Part shown: positions 45,340-60,124 of the stretch, piece after piece
Layout: every line of letters starts with the position of its first letter
Numbering within the stretch: the stretch's first letter is position 1
DNA from: Nymphaea colorata
Taxonomy: Eukaryota > Streptophyta > Magnoliopsida > Nymphaeales > Nymphaeaceae
Assembly (NCBI RefSeq): GCF_008831285.2
Contig: NC_045149.1
Coordinates: 12,342,629 to 12,406,628 of the forward strand
Direction of reading: 5' to 3'
Length of the DNA stretch: 64,000 nt
Position numbers and translations under genes: made by a program
Notes under the pieces: model-generated
Databases searched by the model: none
The model's input: the letters and a program-made list of their open reading frames with translations, nothing else
Told to the model about the DNA's origin: nothing

Positions 45340-46195
45340 GAGTACGACACACGGACACGGCAAAATGGGCTGTGTACCGGCTTCGACACGTGGATCCAGA
45401 CACGAGGACATGGCAGGATGCATTTTGGATCACGTCTGGGTCAGACCCGATCCAAAACACTTTTCTAACCCGACATTCTTTAACCCTCTACTTTCTTTAC
45501 GACGACTTTTTCACGCTCAACCTTTACACCGGCGACGACTGAGTGTGCTTGTAACCGGCGACAGCAGAGTTCGGCAACAATGGCAGGCGACGGCGACGAC
45601 GACAAGGTCCGGTGATCCACGGCGACGTCCGGTGGTGACCCGCAATAGCCGGTGACAAACAGGTAAGTGGTTTTTTTTTTTCTTTTCGATATTAGAAGTT
45701 AGGGTTTCATGTTATTCATTTGGGTTTTTTTTTTTTTTTTGATTTGCCGATTTGGGGATGTTTTTGTTTGAAGATTGGTTGGTTAACCCATCGATCTTGA
45801 TCCTCTTCTTTATTGCTATGTGCGATGTGTTTTTTTTACTTGCCGATTTGGGGATTTTGCTGTTTTGCCTTACTCGTGCAATAGCAGACTAGCAGTTATG
45901 TTCTTCAACAACAGTGAGTGACTGACTGTGCTTGTAACAGTTCTGTTCCCGTTGCGCTTCTCATTGTATGATCATGAGGACTGTTTTACATTACCTAGAA
46001 ATAAAGTATGTTTATATTTTGTTGTATTGTTTTATTTCATCAATTGTAAGAGTGAATTATTAATTTAATATTTTTTATTTTATCATTTTAAATTTTTTAG
46101 AATATAAAATTCGTCTTGTCCGCGTGTCTAAAATTTTTGAAAATTATCGTGTCTGCATACCCGTACCAGTACCCATGTGACATAGGAGAGGACTG
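45340..46195. repeat. Dispersed repeat with GC-rich left part
   Basis: The left portion (45340-45660) is GC-rich with CGGCGACGAC words and ends in an exon-like junction CAG|GTAAGTGG at about 45660-45668. The right end (46150-46190) carries CAGTACCCATGTGACATAGG, shared with copies near 10070 and 12995. It may be an element carrying captured sequence. The 45365-45655 frame is not a recognisable protein. Confidence 0.4.
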
Positions 46196-47657
46196 ACGAT
46201 TGTCCTCATTTGTAATAAATATTTACCTAGGAATTGGTAGTCATCGAAGAAAATGAGTTCGTCCGAGAGTGGAGACGGTTGTCAACCTTCATCGAAGAGT
46301 GGAGGCTTTAGCGTGGTTTGTGGGAGTGTTGGGGGGCGGGTTACAGAGACATCTCCCGGCTCGTAAAACATGTCGGGAGAAGCGGTAACCCATCCCCTGC
46401 CTCATTCGTTAGATGCACATGACCGTGAGAAGCACGCATCAGAACATGGCTGTTTCACCCACCTGCTTAGACGTGTTTTGCTCGGTGAAGCGCATGAGGT
46501 ACACACTTCATGCAGCATGCAGTCTAATAACAACCGCTAAATGCATGGTTTGGTATGGTGGAGATGGATAAGGCCCAAACTAGGAGAACATGAAAAAATG
46601 GGACTTCAACTTGCCTCTTGCCGCTCCTCATGTCAATAGGCTGAGGAATTTACGCCTCACCTGTTTTTGTATTGTAATGAGATGCATCATGTTTTCCTTG
46701 CAACATGGAGGAGCCCAATTCCAACTTTATCTGCAGATTCCTTGTTAGAGACTAACCATTTGCCCCCCATATTAAGATTATTTATGTCAATTATGAATTA
46801 TCTAATCAAATTGGTGGATGGATCACAAGGTTTCAATTATAATGTATCTTTTTCTGAAGTGCTATTTCTTTTTTATATTTAAAAATAATGCAATATTTAA
46901 GCGTAAGTTTGTAAATGATCAACTATGTTAATAAGATAAATCAGTCCATATAGGCCTTGTATTTTCCTAGTCTAAATATTTCAAGAACCCAAAATGTATT
47001 TACTCATTCTATATAGGATTGATAAATTTACGCATTGAGTAATATTTCAATAACTAAGAGCCACAGAATCTACTTGACAGCGATTCATAAATTTTCAGAT
47101 ATAGACAATTTTTTCCAAAGTCAAAATTAGTTGTCATGCACTTTTCAATAAAGTGTTTTTACGTTTGGCAAACTTATGAACCAATAATTAAATTGATTTA
47201 TTATAGCGTATGATTCTTATATTTAGCTAGCTCATGTAAAATAAACTATATTTGTTGACACTCAAAAAATAAGATTCTAAAGTCTTCCTATCTTAGCAAA
47301 TATGACATTTGAGTCTCCCTCATTGACTGTTGAAAGACATGATTCCAAACACAAATAATTCTCACAAGTCACAACAACTTTCCGGTCCATAAACATCTAT
47401 ATGAACTGTAATTTAATAAGACGGAAGAGAGAGAGAGAGATTGCTAGCTTCATTAAAGAGTCCACTAGATGTGAACCCATAATCAATTATTCAGTACACA
47501 AATGAGATAAAAGGTCTGGTATGGCTTTTCGCGGCATTTACAAGGTGTCAGGAATTGTCTCTCCCGCCGTCAGCCAGCATGCCGGACACGCCCACGCTTC
47601 GCCGGTCCACAATGGCCAGCATTTAATGAGCGCAGCAAAAGTCAGGTTTCTGCTGTA

Positions 47658-47715
<58 letters not shown>

Positions 47716-48190
47716 GAGATCTAGTTTCACTGGAAAAAAAATCCAAATGTTTAATTGACTACATATAAAAAAATCCATTACAGCTTATCATAAAATATAC
47801 TATTTCAACATCTAATTAGCTCCATCTCCATTGTCTTTCATCTCTTACAAACTCCAAATGAGAAACAAAGTCCATGATTATAATATCAAAATGAACAAGA
47901 AAGCAAGTATATTCATAAATTAGAAGAAGACTAATAAATAGAAATTTCAGACACATAGTCCTCAAGTGGAGGGAGAGAGTAACTGCTAGGGAGGGAGATG
48001 CGGGTTACATCGGGCTCCTTTTTTCTTCTTTTAATGTTGTTAAGAACATGCCATCAGCTTTGAAAAGATTGGACAGACCATAGCACCAGCGTAACAAGAA
48101 CCAATAGGTCAGGGTCAAAAAACAAACTTTTTTAAATATGATATTTAACATTACCAACATGATGTTAAGGATATGTTGATGCAAACTGTA

Positions 48191-48191
<1 letters not shown>
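46196..48191. other. Intergenic; (AT)n at 47659-47712
   Basis: Low-copy-looking GC-moderate sequence at 46200-46640, then AT-rich. No coding motif. A short GC-rich patch near 47560-47630 precedes the (AT)n tract. Confidence 0.35.
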
Positions 48192-50000
<1,809 letters not shown>

Positions 50001-50723
50001 GATTCCTAGAGTACTATTTTCTGTTTTTTTTTTTTTCCACTTATTTACGTGCTTGTTGGGAGTTGGTCAGAGCGGCATTAAAGACACTTTTGATTTGTTG
50101 GCGCTCGTAGATCAAGCCATTTCGAGGAAACATCTTGGTGGTATTGCTTTTTTCATTTGTTCGTTTCTCTTTAATACTTTTTTCTATTGCGCTCGGCCCC
50201 TGGTCCATCTGAAGGCTTAACTTTCTCTTTCTTTAACTTGTTCTCCTTTCATTGCTCATGGTTGGTTGTTTGCTGGTAGATAAATGGAAGATTCTTGTTC
50301 TTCTATTAGAAAATGTTGAGGTTTTAACACTTCCGGCTCTCATCTGCAGGAGAATTGGCTCCCTAAGGCCCTTTCGGTGCCACCTTTGTTCCACTTCAGC
50401 TCGTTTCCCTCTTTCTTTAGTTCAGTGGTGAATTGTGAAGTGGAATGCGTCTTCAGTTTGTCTCCCTTTTAGGAACTCTTTGAGCAGCCGCTGATTTTTC
50501 TGTTTTTAAGGGTTTTCCTTCAAGAAAAATGCTTATTCGCCAGAGCTCAATGGTGGTGGTGATGACCCGAATTTTAGAATGTTGTATTGAAGGTTGTTTT
50601 GTGGTTTGACTCGTTTCTTGTCAAAATCGAGTTCCTCAGTTTATGGAACTTGATCTTGTGTCGGTTGCTCTTGGCACTCGATGATTTTCTTTCCCAGCCT
50701 TTTCTGACTGAAGCGTGAGATCC
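50001..50723 (+). promoter_or_regulatory. Leader/promoter region of At3g17950-like gene
   Basis: T-rich and pyrimidine-rich sequence typical of a plant 5' UTR with leader introns. The probable exon piece before GGTGGTATTGC at about 50140 and the exact transcription start cannot be fixed. Confidence 0.35.
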
Positions 50724-52910
50724 ATGGCTCAGCAGGTTTATCTTGATGCCTCTCCGTTTTGTGCTTTTTTTCTGTTCTTTTGATTCATATCAGTTGGTCG
50801 TTAGCTGATTTAGGTCCTTTTGAATTAGAACGATGGATGGCCCCTTGGCTTGCAACCTTTACATGTGAGAGTGAGATTGATGGAAAACCGTGTTTTAACA
50901 GAAGCCAATGCTTTCAACACATTGATTGCTGTATCCCCAAGTGTGTCTTCACGCTCTTCATCAGATCTTGATACAGTGGTATGATTCTGTTTAACCATTA
51001 TGCCTAATTTCGTCATATCTTCTGTATCTTCTGCTGGTGGGCATAGTCTCTGTTACTGCTCATGTATCTGCTGTGTTCACATAAAGTTACTAGGGGGACA
51101 GTACACTCCCGGATTATGTTTCTTTCGTTCTAGGTGCCGTCTGAGGTTTTCAGGTCTTGGGAGACGCCATGGCTTCTTTCGAGAGAGTCTACCATAAGGG
51201 CATAACTAGTTACCTCGCATGACACAGCTCTGCATAGTTAGCCGATGGTGTCAACTCGAAACTTTAGTGCTTGAAAAATAAGCATTACGATCTTGCTACT
51301 TCAATGTTCTTGACAGACGACTTGATTGAGCTGATGAATTGCACAGTCTGGTGGAAAATTTGGGTACTTCACTGTTGGAAAACTAGGATAAAGTGATTTT
51401 CTTACTAATTGTCCTTTGGATCAGGTTATCCAACTTGAACAGTAAGGGCATGAACTTGGGATTGTTTTCTGTGCCGGTGCAGTCATTTTAAATTTTAAGA
51501 TAGATCTATTTCCACCATACAGAACTACTTAGTTCTACTGAAAGGCATGGGATGACTTTGGAGACAGGATCAGGCAGGAAGTAGAGAAATATAGGATGTC
51601 TCCTAAACTAATGTCATTAGGTTACCTTGAACAATTCTCAAGAGAAACAAATGCTTTAAGGTAGGGAAAATGCTGAATTTCAAGCCAAATTTAGTCATTA
51701 TTTGTTCAAATTCAGGTCATTAGACAAGCACGTTTTTTAAAGCAAGGACCATGTAATTCATTTGCTTCTGACTTTGCTTGTTCACTTATTCATACCTTGA
51801 TCCAGCTCCTCCTAGAATGCTCTGGTCGCTAGAACTGCTGGTTTTGTTTTGGTAGTTTAGGCTCTCTCATCATGGCTTCATTGGTTCTGTGAAATCTGAT
51901 ACTCAAATTTTTATGGCACTTGACAGGATAGAGTTAAATCCTTATTTCTTTGTATGAAAAACAGAGAAGAGAGGAATATGAAGACAGGAAATAACGTGGT
52001 TCAGCTCTGGTTGAGCCTACGTCCACGGTTGGAAGGCACTCAAACAATCTTTATAAAATGAGAAGATGATTACAATGGGAGAGTCGAGTCCCTTTTATAG
52101 GGAAGAAATCACGTCTTATTGTAGGCAAGGTTGTTCTTGCCTAGATTAGATGAAATCTTCATCTGATCCCCAAATTTCCGTCTTTCCCTTTCTTCTGATT
52201 TTTCTGCCTTTTTTATTTGATCACAATCTTTGATTACCAGCTCCATATCTTGATTGCTGATCTTCTCTCCAACGGATTCATCCTTATCAGTTTTGTTAAC
52301 AACATCGTCCTTGCCTCCGCAATCTATAGCTTTACCTGGTCCAGGAGCAACCATGATATAGCTACTTTTATGCTGATTCATTTTATTTATTTTCTGAATT
52401 TACCTGAATGGTAATGTACAATGATCGATTCTCTTGCATGAACAGTCAACTACATCTTTCTTACATGAGAAGAGCATCACTCTGGGGAACTTGATCGGCC
52501 TTCCTCGTGAGTTGGAGGTCTCAAGTGCAAGAATAGATGTCCAAGATGTTCAAAGCAGGAGAAGCCACCACAAGAATTCTCGGCCCCGGGTTTGGTGCTG
52601 TCTATCTTCAGCAACAGGGAGTCACCCCTTGGATCATCCTTCTGCCTCTCAATCTCTAGGCCATTTTCTTGAAGTTGAAAGGGCTGCTGCTCGCAACCGA
52701 AGTCAGAACCTGTTCATCAATTTTATGTATGAAGAATTCACGGCTAACCCATCGATTGTAGGAAATAACCCGCTGTTTTCAGGTGGCCAAGTTCTCCCTC
52801 CACAAGCCGAAAACCCATCAAATAAACTGCACCGGCGGCCTGCAGAAATAAGCTGTTCATGGTTAACTCTTTTCCCTGGGCTGTGTGGCCAAACTAGTGA
52901 CCACTCCTAG
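50724..52910 (+). CDS. At3g17950-like plant protein of unknown function
   Basis: Three exons, 50724-50735, 50829-50978 and 52446-52910, all in phase 0, give 208 aa. The first exon encodes only MAQQ before a GT donor; the second starts NDGWPLGLQPLHVRV. This M-A-Q-Q...GWPLGLQPL start, the serine cluster SPSVSSRSSSDLDT, the block FLHEKSITLGNLIGL, the later SLGHFLEVERAAA and the C-terminal CSWLTLFPGLCGQ are the conserved blocks, in order, of a plant family I know as 'uncharacterized protein At3g17950' (about 210-230 aa; recalled, not searched). No enzymatic motif, signal peptide or clear membrane segment is seen. Ser-rich and Cys-containing ends suggest phosphorylation or lipidation at most. Intron 1 is short (93 bp); intron 2 (1467 bp) holds a retroelement-like insertion. 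The frame is intact and splice sites are canonical. Confidence 0.88.
51960..52420 (-). mobile_element. LTR-retroelement-like fragment in intron 2
   Basis: Starts near 'GGAAATAACGTGGTTCAG' and 'CCTACGTCCACGG', words often seen at plant LTR ends and TRIM-like elements. A minus-strand open frame (52381-52109) beginning 'MNQHKSSYIMVAPGPGKA' could be the start of a copia-type gag. No second LTR is visible. The call is tentative. Confidence 0.35.
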
Positions 52911-53175
52911 CCTTGTGAATCTAAAGCTTGACTAGTCGACTTTCAAAGCCTTTTCTGAGGTTCTGATAGCAAGATTTCAGTCATTTTGACCCAAGTCACA
53001 ATATTGTTTCTTTGGGATTTGAGTCTCATGCTCAAATAAATTCAGAGAAGTGTTATCGTCCCATCCGTCTTACTGTGTACCGGTTAACATTTGCATTCAT
53101 TTTATTTGACAAGCTTTGCAATTGTACACTGTAATTTTTTCAGAACAAACTGCGAATAGTATGCTGACAGCACTA
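52911..53175 (+). other. 3' UTR of At3g17950-like gene
   Basis: Follows the stop codon. AAATAAATT near 53035 and TTTATTTGACAAGC near 53100 are candidate polyadenylation signals. The end is not precise. Confidence 0.4.
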
Positions 53176-53846
53176 AATGTAAGTGTCTGTGCATTCCGTG
53201 CCCGTCGTCACTTCATTCTTGTCAAGTCTCCCTCATGTTGAGTTCGGATTCTGAAATTTGATTAGTAAACAACATAACAAGCTTCAAACTGTATGTTAAG
53301 AAGCTTGACAGGTTGACTTCAACTGCTAAGTCCCTGAATTGTGATGCGACACAAGAAAAATTGGTGGTTGTATTAATTGGAATTACTGGAGGGCAGATTT
53401 TGTCACCCGCAGTTGGACAATAAGGATAGTAAATTGTTGATTTGATAGTTATCCGGTGCAGCAAAATCATAGGCTCAAAGGGAAAGATTTGATGGGAAAG
53501 CTTACTTTTCTGTTGTCTTATGACGTGTTTCCTATAACCAAGCTGAGGTTTTGCCAGAAAGTATTTAGTTGTTTCAAATTATTCGATCAGTTTGCATCTC
53601 CAATTGCCAAGGTAGAGATCTCTGTCACTGAGATCGTCCACTTTGGCCTTTAAGCTGATCATCACATGTTATAAAACAAAAGTTGTGAATTTTTTTAACC
53701 GGTGGCGCTTCATTTGTAATTCATTTGGTAAGGATGGCCGATGGACACTTATGTTTGGTCCAAAATCTGGTTGATGGAGGGTAGATTGCCTTTTCTGTTG
53801 ATTTTTCAGGACCGTAGTAGAATATTATATCCATTAGAATAAATCA

Positions 53847-53929
<83 letters not shown>

Positions 53930-54244
53930 AGAGATAACATGGCCAACGATGGCCCACCATAGGGTGAACAATTACTTGTTCCAAATAAACTGCCATGTCT
54001 TAGGATGTCGCACCTGAGGGGGACCGAGTTAAGATTACGGATTGTTCACCATTGCCCACTTGGTAAGTTTGAAACGTGGTAAGTCGGTAGCATGACATGT
54101 TTTGGATACCAAGAGATGACTAGAGAATGCTAGTCCAGCTATCGAAGTTACAAAATGACATCTACAGCTGGTGAAGATAATTTAAAGTACAAACCCAACC
54201 TTTTCATATCATATGTGCGAATGAAAGGAAGTTGGTGTTTGGAA
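53176..54244. other. Intergenic; (AT)n at 53850-53926
   Basis: No gene recognised. Short frames at 53222-53470 and 53456-53653 look like chance. It holds a pure (AT)n tract of about 77 bp. Confidence 0.4.
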
Positions 54245-54547
54245 TAGGGATGTCAATATATTTGATTTGGATCAATATCTACCCAATCAATTCCAAACAA
54301 ATTGGATATGAAAATATATATGTATCCAATTAACAAATCGGATTGGATCAAATTTAAAAAATGATATCTGATCTGCCAGATTTGGTTTAAAATTCATATT
54401 CGGATTTGTTTGTGAAGTCGGTTTTTGGATTTGGATTCAGAATTTTTTTGTTCGTGCTTGTCAATTCAAATCCGAACATGTGAATATTGAAAAACCAGAT
54501 ATGATTAAGAATATATTCAAATCGAATCCAACCTGCTGACATGCCTA
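54245..54547. mobile_element. hAT-type MITE (TAGGGATGTCA ends)
   Basis: 303 bp with inverted ends TAGGGATGTCA on the left and, read inward from the right, TAGGCATGTCA. The interior has many GGATTTGGATT-like steps, as in a widespread plant repeat type. Flanking octamers GTTTGGAA and CCTTGGAA agree at the last six positions, consistent with a diverged 8-bp hAT target duplication. Non-coding and non-autonomous. Confidence 0.75.
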
Positions 54548-54769
54548 CCTTGGAATGAGTGAGTCATAGATCCGAAGGAATGAAATATTTTTGGATTTCC
54601 TGAATACCGCCCATGGCTGATCCAAGTGAAGAAGGTATAGCCACCATTTGAGGAGCATTATGGTGTTTGTCATTTTCATGTTATAAATGTCCAAACCTCA
54701 TCTAGAATGAGATGTTGTGACCATGTTAAACCACTAGTTTTTTTGCTGTGCTCTGGTGTACCATTAATA

Positions 54770-54803
<34 letters not shown>

Positions 54804-56469
54804 TATGACTATTAAAATATGACAGAATAGAATTTGACGTTTATTAAAAAAATTATCAATTTTTTCGTAAATGTAAATTCATATATGTAATTCACATGAT
54901 TGATTTTAGAAGAATCAACACTTTGGGCTGCACGTCATGGTGCATGCCTGCATATGTTTTAAAAAGGAATTAAAGATCAATGGCTCGAGAATTTTTTCAA
55001 TATTAACCTTCTATCGTCCATAATTCACGTTTCCATTCTTCGCTATTTAAACAAGAAAAATATCTCTTATTTTCCTTGAATTGACAAGGAAACTCTTACT
55101 AACTTGTCTGGTTTCTCGTTTAACTATAACAAATACTCTTATTGGCCACGGCCATCTCCTTGCGAATCTCAAAGGACCAACCTGGCCGCAGATGGCGTGC
55201 CAAAAACCTGTGGGGTGAGGGCAACACGAAAGCCTATAGCTGTTGTCTGCATAAAATGTTTATAGCGGTGATATTTAAACCGATATAACCCTATGTTCTT
55301 CTTCAAAACATCAAAAGGTGCTACTATGGGGCGAAGGTAAGTGTAGGCATAGTGTGGGCAATTGCCCTTACAGGCCCACAAAAAAAGGTTTATCTTCATA
55401 TGAAACTTCATGGCAGCTTGTTTTCTTTTACATGCAGCTTCTCTTTAAAATTTCAAAATTACATAACTAATACACATTAGGAAAATTTTTCTGGCTTCCC
55501 CCAGTGCTGCCTACAAATCGGGGAACTGGATATTGCTACATATAATTTATCAATATTGAACTATATCTTTGTAAGTATTATATTTTTAAGTGTAGTCACT
55601 AAAGCTTAAAATAAGTGAAAATAAAGTAGAACAGATCCCTCGACTAATTTACCATTCTTGTAAATTAGTTTGACCAGATTCACCCAAACAACCATCATTG
55701 CAACAATTTGAACATAAGAACAAAGTATAGAACTGATTACCATCTTTAGCAAAGTTCTTCATGCTCATGTAGTAGTTTCTTTTTTTTGCTGGTTTTCAGA
55801 TCCATCACTCACTGAAGATTTTGATGGTAATAAAAAGTTAGCAATGGTAATCAACAACAAAATTGAATTTATCAACTATATAGCGCTGGTGATCAACAGC
55901 AAAATTAACTTTGTCCAACTTACCAGTGAAGGCATAAACAAGGAAGTAAGAGAATCATGTGACTTGGCTACACTGACACCAGGTTACTCACAAAGCCCAA
56001 ACTTGCTGAAGAGACGCACATCGACACATATCGAAGAAATACGGAGGGCACATGACACTAGGAAACAAACACAAAATCTTTACATGATCAAGGAGATCTC
56101 ACTTCAAAATCTAAGTCAATGATTACAACATCTTCACTAAAATATAGCATTTATCGGTCAAGAAATTTTGACAAATTGAAATCATAGAGTCAAGCAAATA
56201 TATATCATATCCCCTGATACAGTATAAAGCATTTCCTCTAGCACTATATCGTTGATATGCTTATGATGATACACAAATTATTGAATGGCATTTACCAAGT
56301 GAATTGACAGTATATTTAATTTGCAACTATTTAAGAAATACTAGAGTAAACATTCACAAAATTTTTAGATATACACACTGACAGTACCTATTCCTTATTC
56401 AAGATGCAAAGGCAGAATATTATATAGACCCAATAAATTGTTCAAATAGAAGTAGTCATTGGAGGAGCA
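54548..56469. other. Intergenic; compound (GT)n(GA)n at 54769-54803
   Basis: No gene recognised. 55320-55520 is a dispersed repeat related to 39610-39790. The frame 55844-56122 has no recognisable content. Confidence 0.35.
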
Positions 56470-57540
56470 ACCATGTTTTGGTCCAGCTTTGCAGTACATA
56501 TATTTGGGCACCTTATTGGTGTTTCTATTCCTTCAAAGCGTGTACCCAAAGGACACGATTAAATATAAATTTTCTACACAAAGATTGAACTAGATTGCTT
56601 TCTCTGCATGTCTCCATGTAGGCCTATCTATGCACGTTGTCATCCCATGAAATTATTTTAGAAAAGTATTAATAGTTTCAACAAATTCAATTTTAACTCA
56701 CTCAAACATAGAGGGTGTGTGTACATCTGCAACATGCATTAGAGTGTTGATTCTCATCATCATCAGAACTATGAATAATGTTGTCTTATAATTAGTATTG
56801 GTCAATTATTTTCTTCCACGATAACAGGAAAGACTGTTCAACATGCAATTTGACAAACAATCCTTAAACCTAGACTTGTTGAAAATGTGTTACATATTTT
56901 TTGCTGCATTTTGAAATATATGCTATAAACAAAGATGATGATACGTAGTTGGCTACACCTGCACTTTGACTGCTGCAATCGTATTGTCTATGTCTATCAA
57001 CAGCACTTGTGGCTATAACTCATTCATTGCTTCAGTAAACCATTACAACAATAAAAAAAACTTTATCTAATCTCTCATCATATACAATGCACCACTACAT
57101 ATGTAACTTTGGGATTTGTGGTTTATGTCCATAAATTCTGTAAAAGGTTATTAGTGAGAAGGACTTTTTAATGTAGAGTCAAACATAACAACATCATTGA
57201 GTAAGGATAGTCTACTCATAATTGAGTATCTCTGAAAACTATTTGTTACATATTCATCATCATCCGATTGAGAGGCATTGCAAAATCTATAGTTTACCTT
57301 TAGCTTCTTCTGCAAATAATCTATTACAACACATGCTTCATTGTGTTTCATAGTGCTTTTTTTTTTTGCATTAGAGATGGTTACTCAAGTCAGAGGGTGT
57401 GAAAAGTGTATTCTCATACCTACCACTTAACTTGCCACTATAATTAGACATTTGGCTTGGAGCAATGCCATCATTAAATATTAGTTCTTCAAACTTGGCA
57501 TGAGCTTCTATGACCCTTAGGTGTGACTTCATCTATGAAT
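56470..57540 (-). pseudogene. FAR1/FHY3-type MULE transposase relic
   Basis: Minus-strand segments in family order: 'SHLRVIEAHAKFEEL' and 'GKLSGRYENTLFTPSDLSNHL' (linker before the MULE domain, near 57400-57530); 'ACVVIDYLQKKLKVNYRF' with 'QSDDDEYVTNSFQRYSIMSR' and 'DVVMFDSTLKS' (near 57160-57340, start of the transposase fold, with the FD of the first catalytic Asp); 'PFTEFMDINHKSQSY'; 'EAMNEL.PQVLLIDIDNTIA' (ITDQD block); 'TYHHLCL.HIFQNAAKNM' (RHR.C.WH block, partly lost). Many stops. FAR1 family members are domesticated transcription factors, but this copy is plainly inactivated. The N-terminal zinc domain was not found. Confidence 0.75.
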
Positions 57541-60124
57541 GTCCTAAAAATATTTGTTATTCACAAGTCCTGTTATCACCATCTTTGCATTGCATCATGC
57601 ATCTTAAGTTCTCCTTTTGAATTTTAGAGCAATCATTGTTTGATCTATATCATGGCTGCCCTTATAAACATCCTTATGTGGTTTTTATCATGACTACTCT
57701 TATTGACACTAAGCATATGGTGTAGTGTATAATTGTTATAGAAGTTTAATCATCTTCCTCATCATTAAACTATATTCTTTCACGTGGATCCTCCATGGCA
57801 ACCACAAAAATGGCTCTTTGTGTTTTGATTATGGATGCGTGAATCAACTAAAACATTTTCCTCTAATTGATGTGCATCAAGCTTATTACTCCTTTATTCA
57901 AGTATGTGGACATCACTTGAATGAGATGAGGATCCTTTATGCTTTGTCTGCAAATGTGTGCATCTATTGAAGTACATTTTGCTATTCCATATGCATCAAG
58001 CAAATTGCTTCTTTATTTGAGTATGAGTGTGTCCATAGGACCATCACCTACTGCACTAAAATAAAATTCTCTACAATTTACATTTTGCTCACATTTTTAA
58101 TCAATTGGTCTGCATATGCTATTTTCCAATGTTGTTGTCAACATCTACAACTGCATTTATAGAGCACTTTGGTGACAATTCCATATCTCATACTGATACA
58201 TAGGCAATGGATGAAATTTTCTTGTATCTTCCACTCATGAACTTCTTCACGTACAATAGATAAATATAGCGATAGAACTTTTGTCAGTTGAATGTTGCGC
58301 GGAATTCAACTCTATGGATAGTTTATTACATGTATTTCATCTACAAAATGTCAACTTGTTTTAGTAAATTGCTTACCCTGAGTCACCTATTGCACGTACG
58401 TTGTTTGGAAAATGCTGATTTTTCTTATCCAAATGTTAGTACCCTTTAAGCAAGATACAAATAGTCAGCTTTGTGAGACATGCATTTTGATATTATCCGG
58501 TAACTAACTATTTGTGAATTGCAACTCACCATGGTCACGTTAGTTAGCTAACTGCGAATGTAGTTTTTGTGACCGCCAATTAACAAACACCAACCATTTT
58601 TATAAAGGGCTAATTGCAAGCATTTGCATTGCTCTCAAACAATGTTCACCAAAACTACACTTCAACTTTCATCTTTGCTTGTTAATGTTGTTGCTTCTTC
58701 TGTCCTTAAGCATGCTTACAACCAATTTATGACTCTTGCATCATTTAAAGTAAGCTTTGTGAAAATGTCATTGTTGTGTTGTTGGAACATCAACAAGAAT
58801 ATGAAACATCTTCACCTGCCACTGAAGACGATGAAGATGCAGGTGGAATTTTTCACCTTCTCATAGAGGTTTCTGAAGCATGTTCAACCAATGAGAAAAT
58901 AAGATGTTATTTTTTTTATCAAAGTTTCGAAATAAGTTTTTACCGATGAAAAAAGTGCTTAACAAGGAGAGATTAATATGTTTCAACCTGGGAAAAAACA
59001 TAATTTTTCTTGTATAAAGTTATCCCTGGCACAATAAATGATACGGGTCTACCTAGACCTTCTCCTAGAAGCGTGTTTGAACACGGCGAGAGCAGTTGAG
59101 CCAGGGCTGAAGGACTAGAACTACAGGGTGAGCAAGGCACTGTGACAGCAAGGGAGGCTAAACCAGGACTTAGTGCACGAGCAGTGGGTGGTGAGGGTAG
59201 AGATGCAAAAGCTCTAGGTCTGGATACATCCAGAGAAGACCAGCACTTGGGAGTGGATTCAAACAAGGAAGGCCAAATTGAAAGTCTTATCTCTGGTTTA
59301 TGACTAGTCCATCCTAGTGTCGGTCTTGATCCAAGTCCTAGTGGTGGTCTAGAATGAACCTAGGTAGGGAGTCTCGGCTGAGCATGGTCTTAGCTCAAGT
59401 AGGCCGAGCTAGCTTATGGGGAAGATCCGAAGTCTGGGCGGCAACCCAGACGAGTCCCCCACCTTGCGCCCACCAAGTGCAAGGGTTCATTTCATTAGAT
59501 AGGGGCAATACACCCAATTCCATATTCATTTGCTTATACATTTTACTTCAAGTTGTGTGGACAGAGATGGTTTGTATCTCGAGTCATTTGCTTTGTGGTA
59601 AAGTGAACCAGTTCGATCCATCTGTGAACTGAGTCACTTATGTTAGCATTTAAACTTTGTGTAACTTAGATTTCACATGCAATTTGAGAAATAAAATTTC
59701 ATTTGAGTTCTAGCACTCTCTCTCCTCTCATCACCTCTCTCTCTCGCGCCCCTCTCTTCCTCTTCTCAACCCCCTCTCACTCGTCGGCGGCGGCTGGTCT
59801 CTTTCTCCCTCATGCAACTATCTTAGAACCCGACGGTCTTTCCTCCCTTCTTCTCCCCTATCTTGTCTTCTCCTCAACCCCTCGATCGGTGGCATATTGG
59901 CTGAAGATCCCCAAGGTGTGAGGTGTGCCTCGGCCCTTGCTGCATCCACAGCCCACGGTTTCCCCATCCAAATTCCAGCAATCAAAGGCGCATTCTCCTT
60001 TGGACACGAAGGAAGTATAGAGGCCCGCATTGTTCCTGGGATGGCTGCATCTCCTCATGGTGGGCAGCAAACGACCACAGCTGCAAACTAAAGGTTAGTG
60101 TGCTAGATTTTAAGTTTTGAATTG
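57541..60124. other. Intergenic, no gene recognised
   Basis: AT-rich to 58960, then GC-richer to 60120. Frames at 58973-59266 (-), 59354-59632 (+) and 59703-60120 (+) lack family motifs and overlap on both strands. The CT-rich stretch at 59710-59770 and leader-like sequence resemble retroelement untranslated DNA. Confidence 0.35.

Noticed and set aside
52109-52381. 90-aa minus-strand frame as an antisense gene
   Set aside because: It sits in a retroelement-like insertion within an intron and is better explained as a gag fragment or chance.
59703-60120. Two overlapping + frames after a CT-rich leader as a gene
   Set aside because: No conserved motif; leader-like, low-complexity N-termini and several competing frames suggest untranslated repeat DNA.
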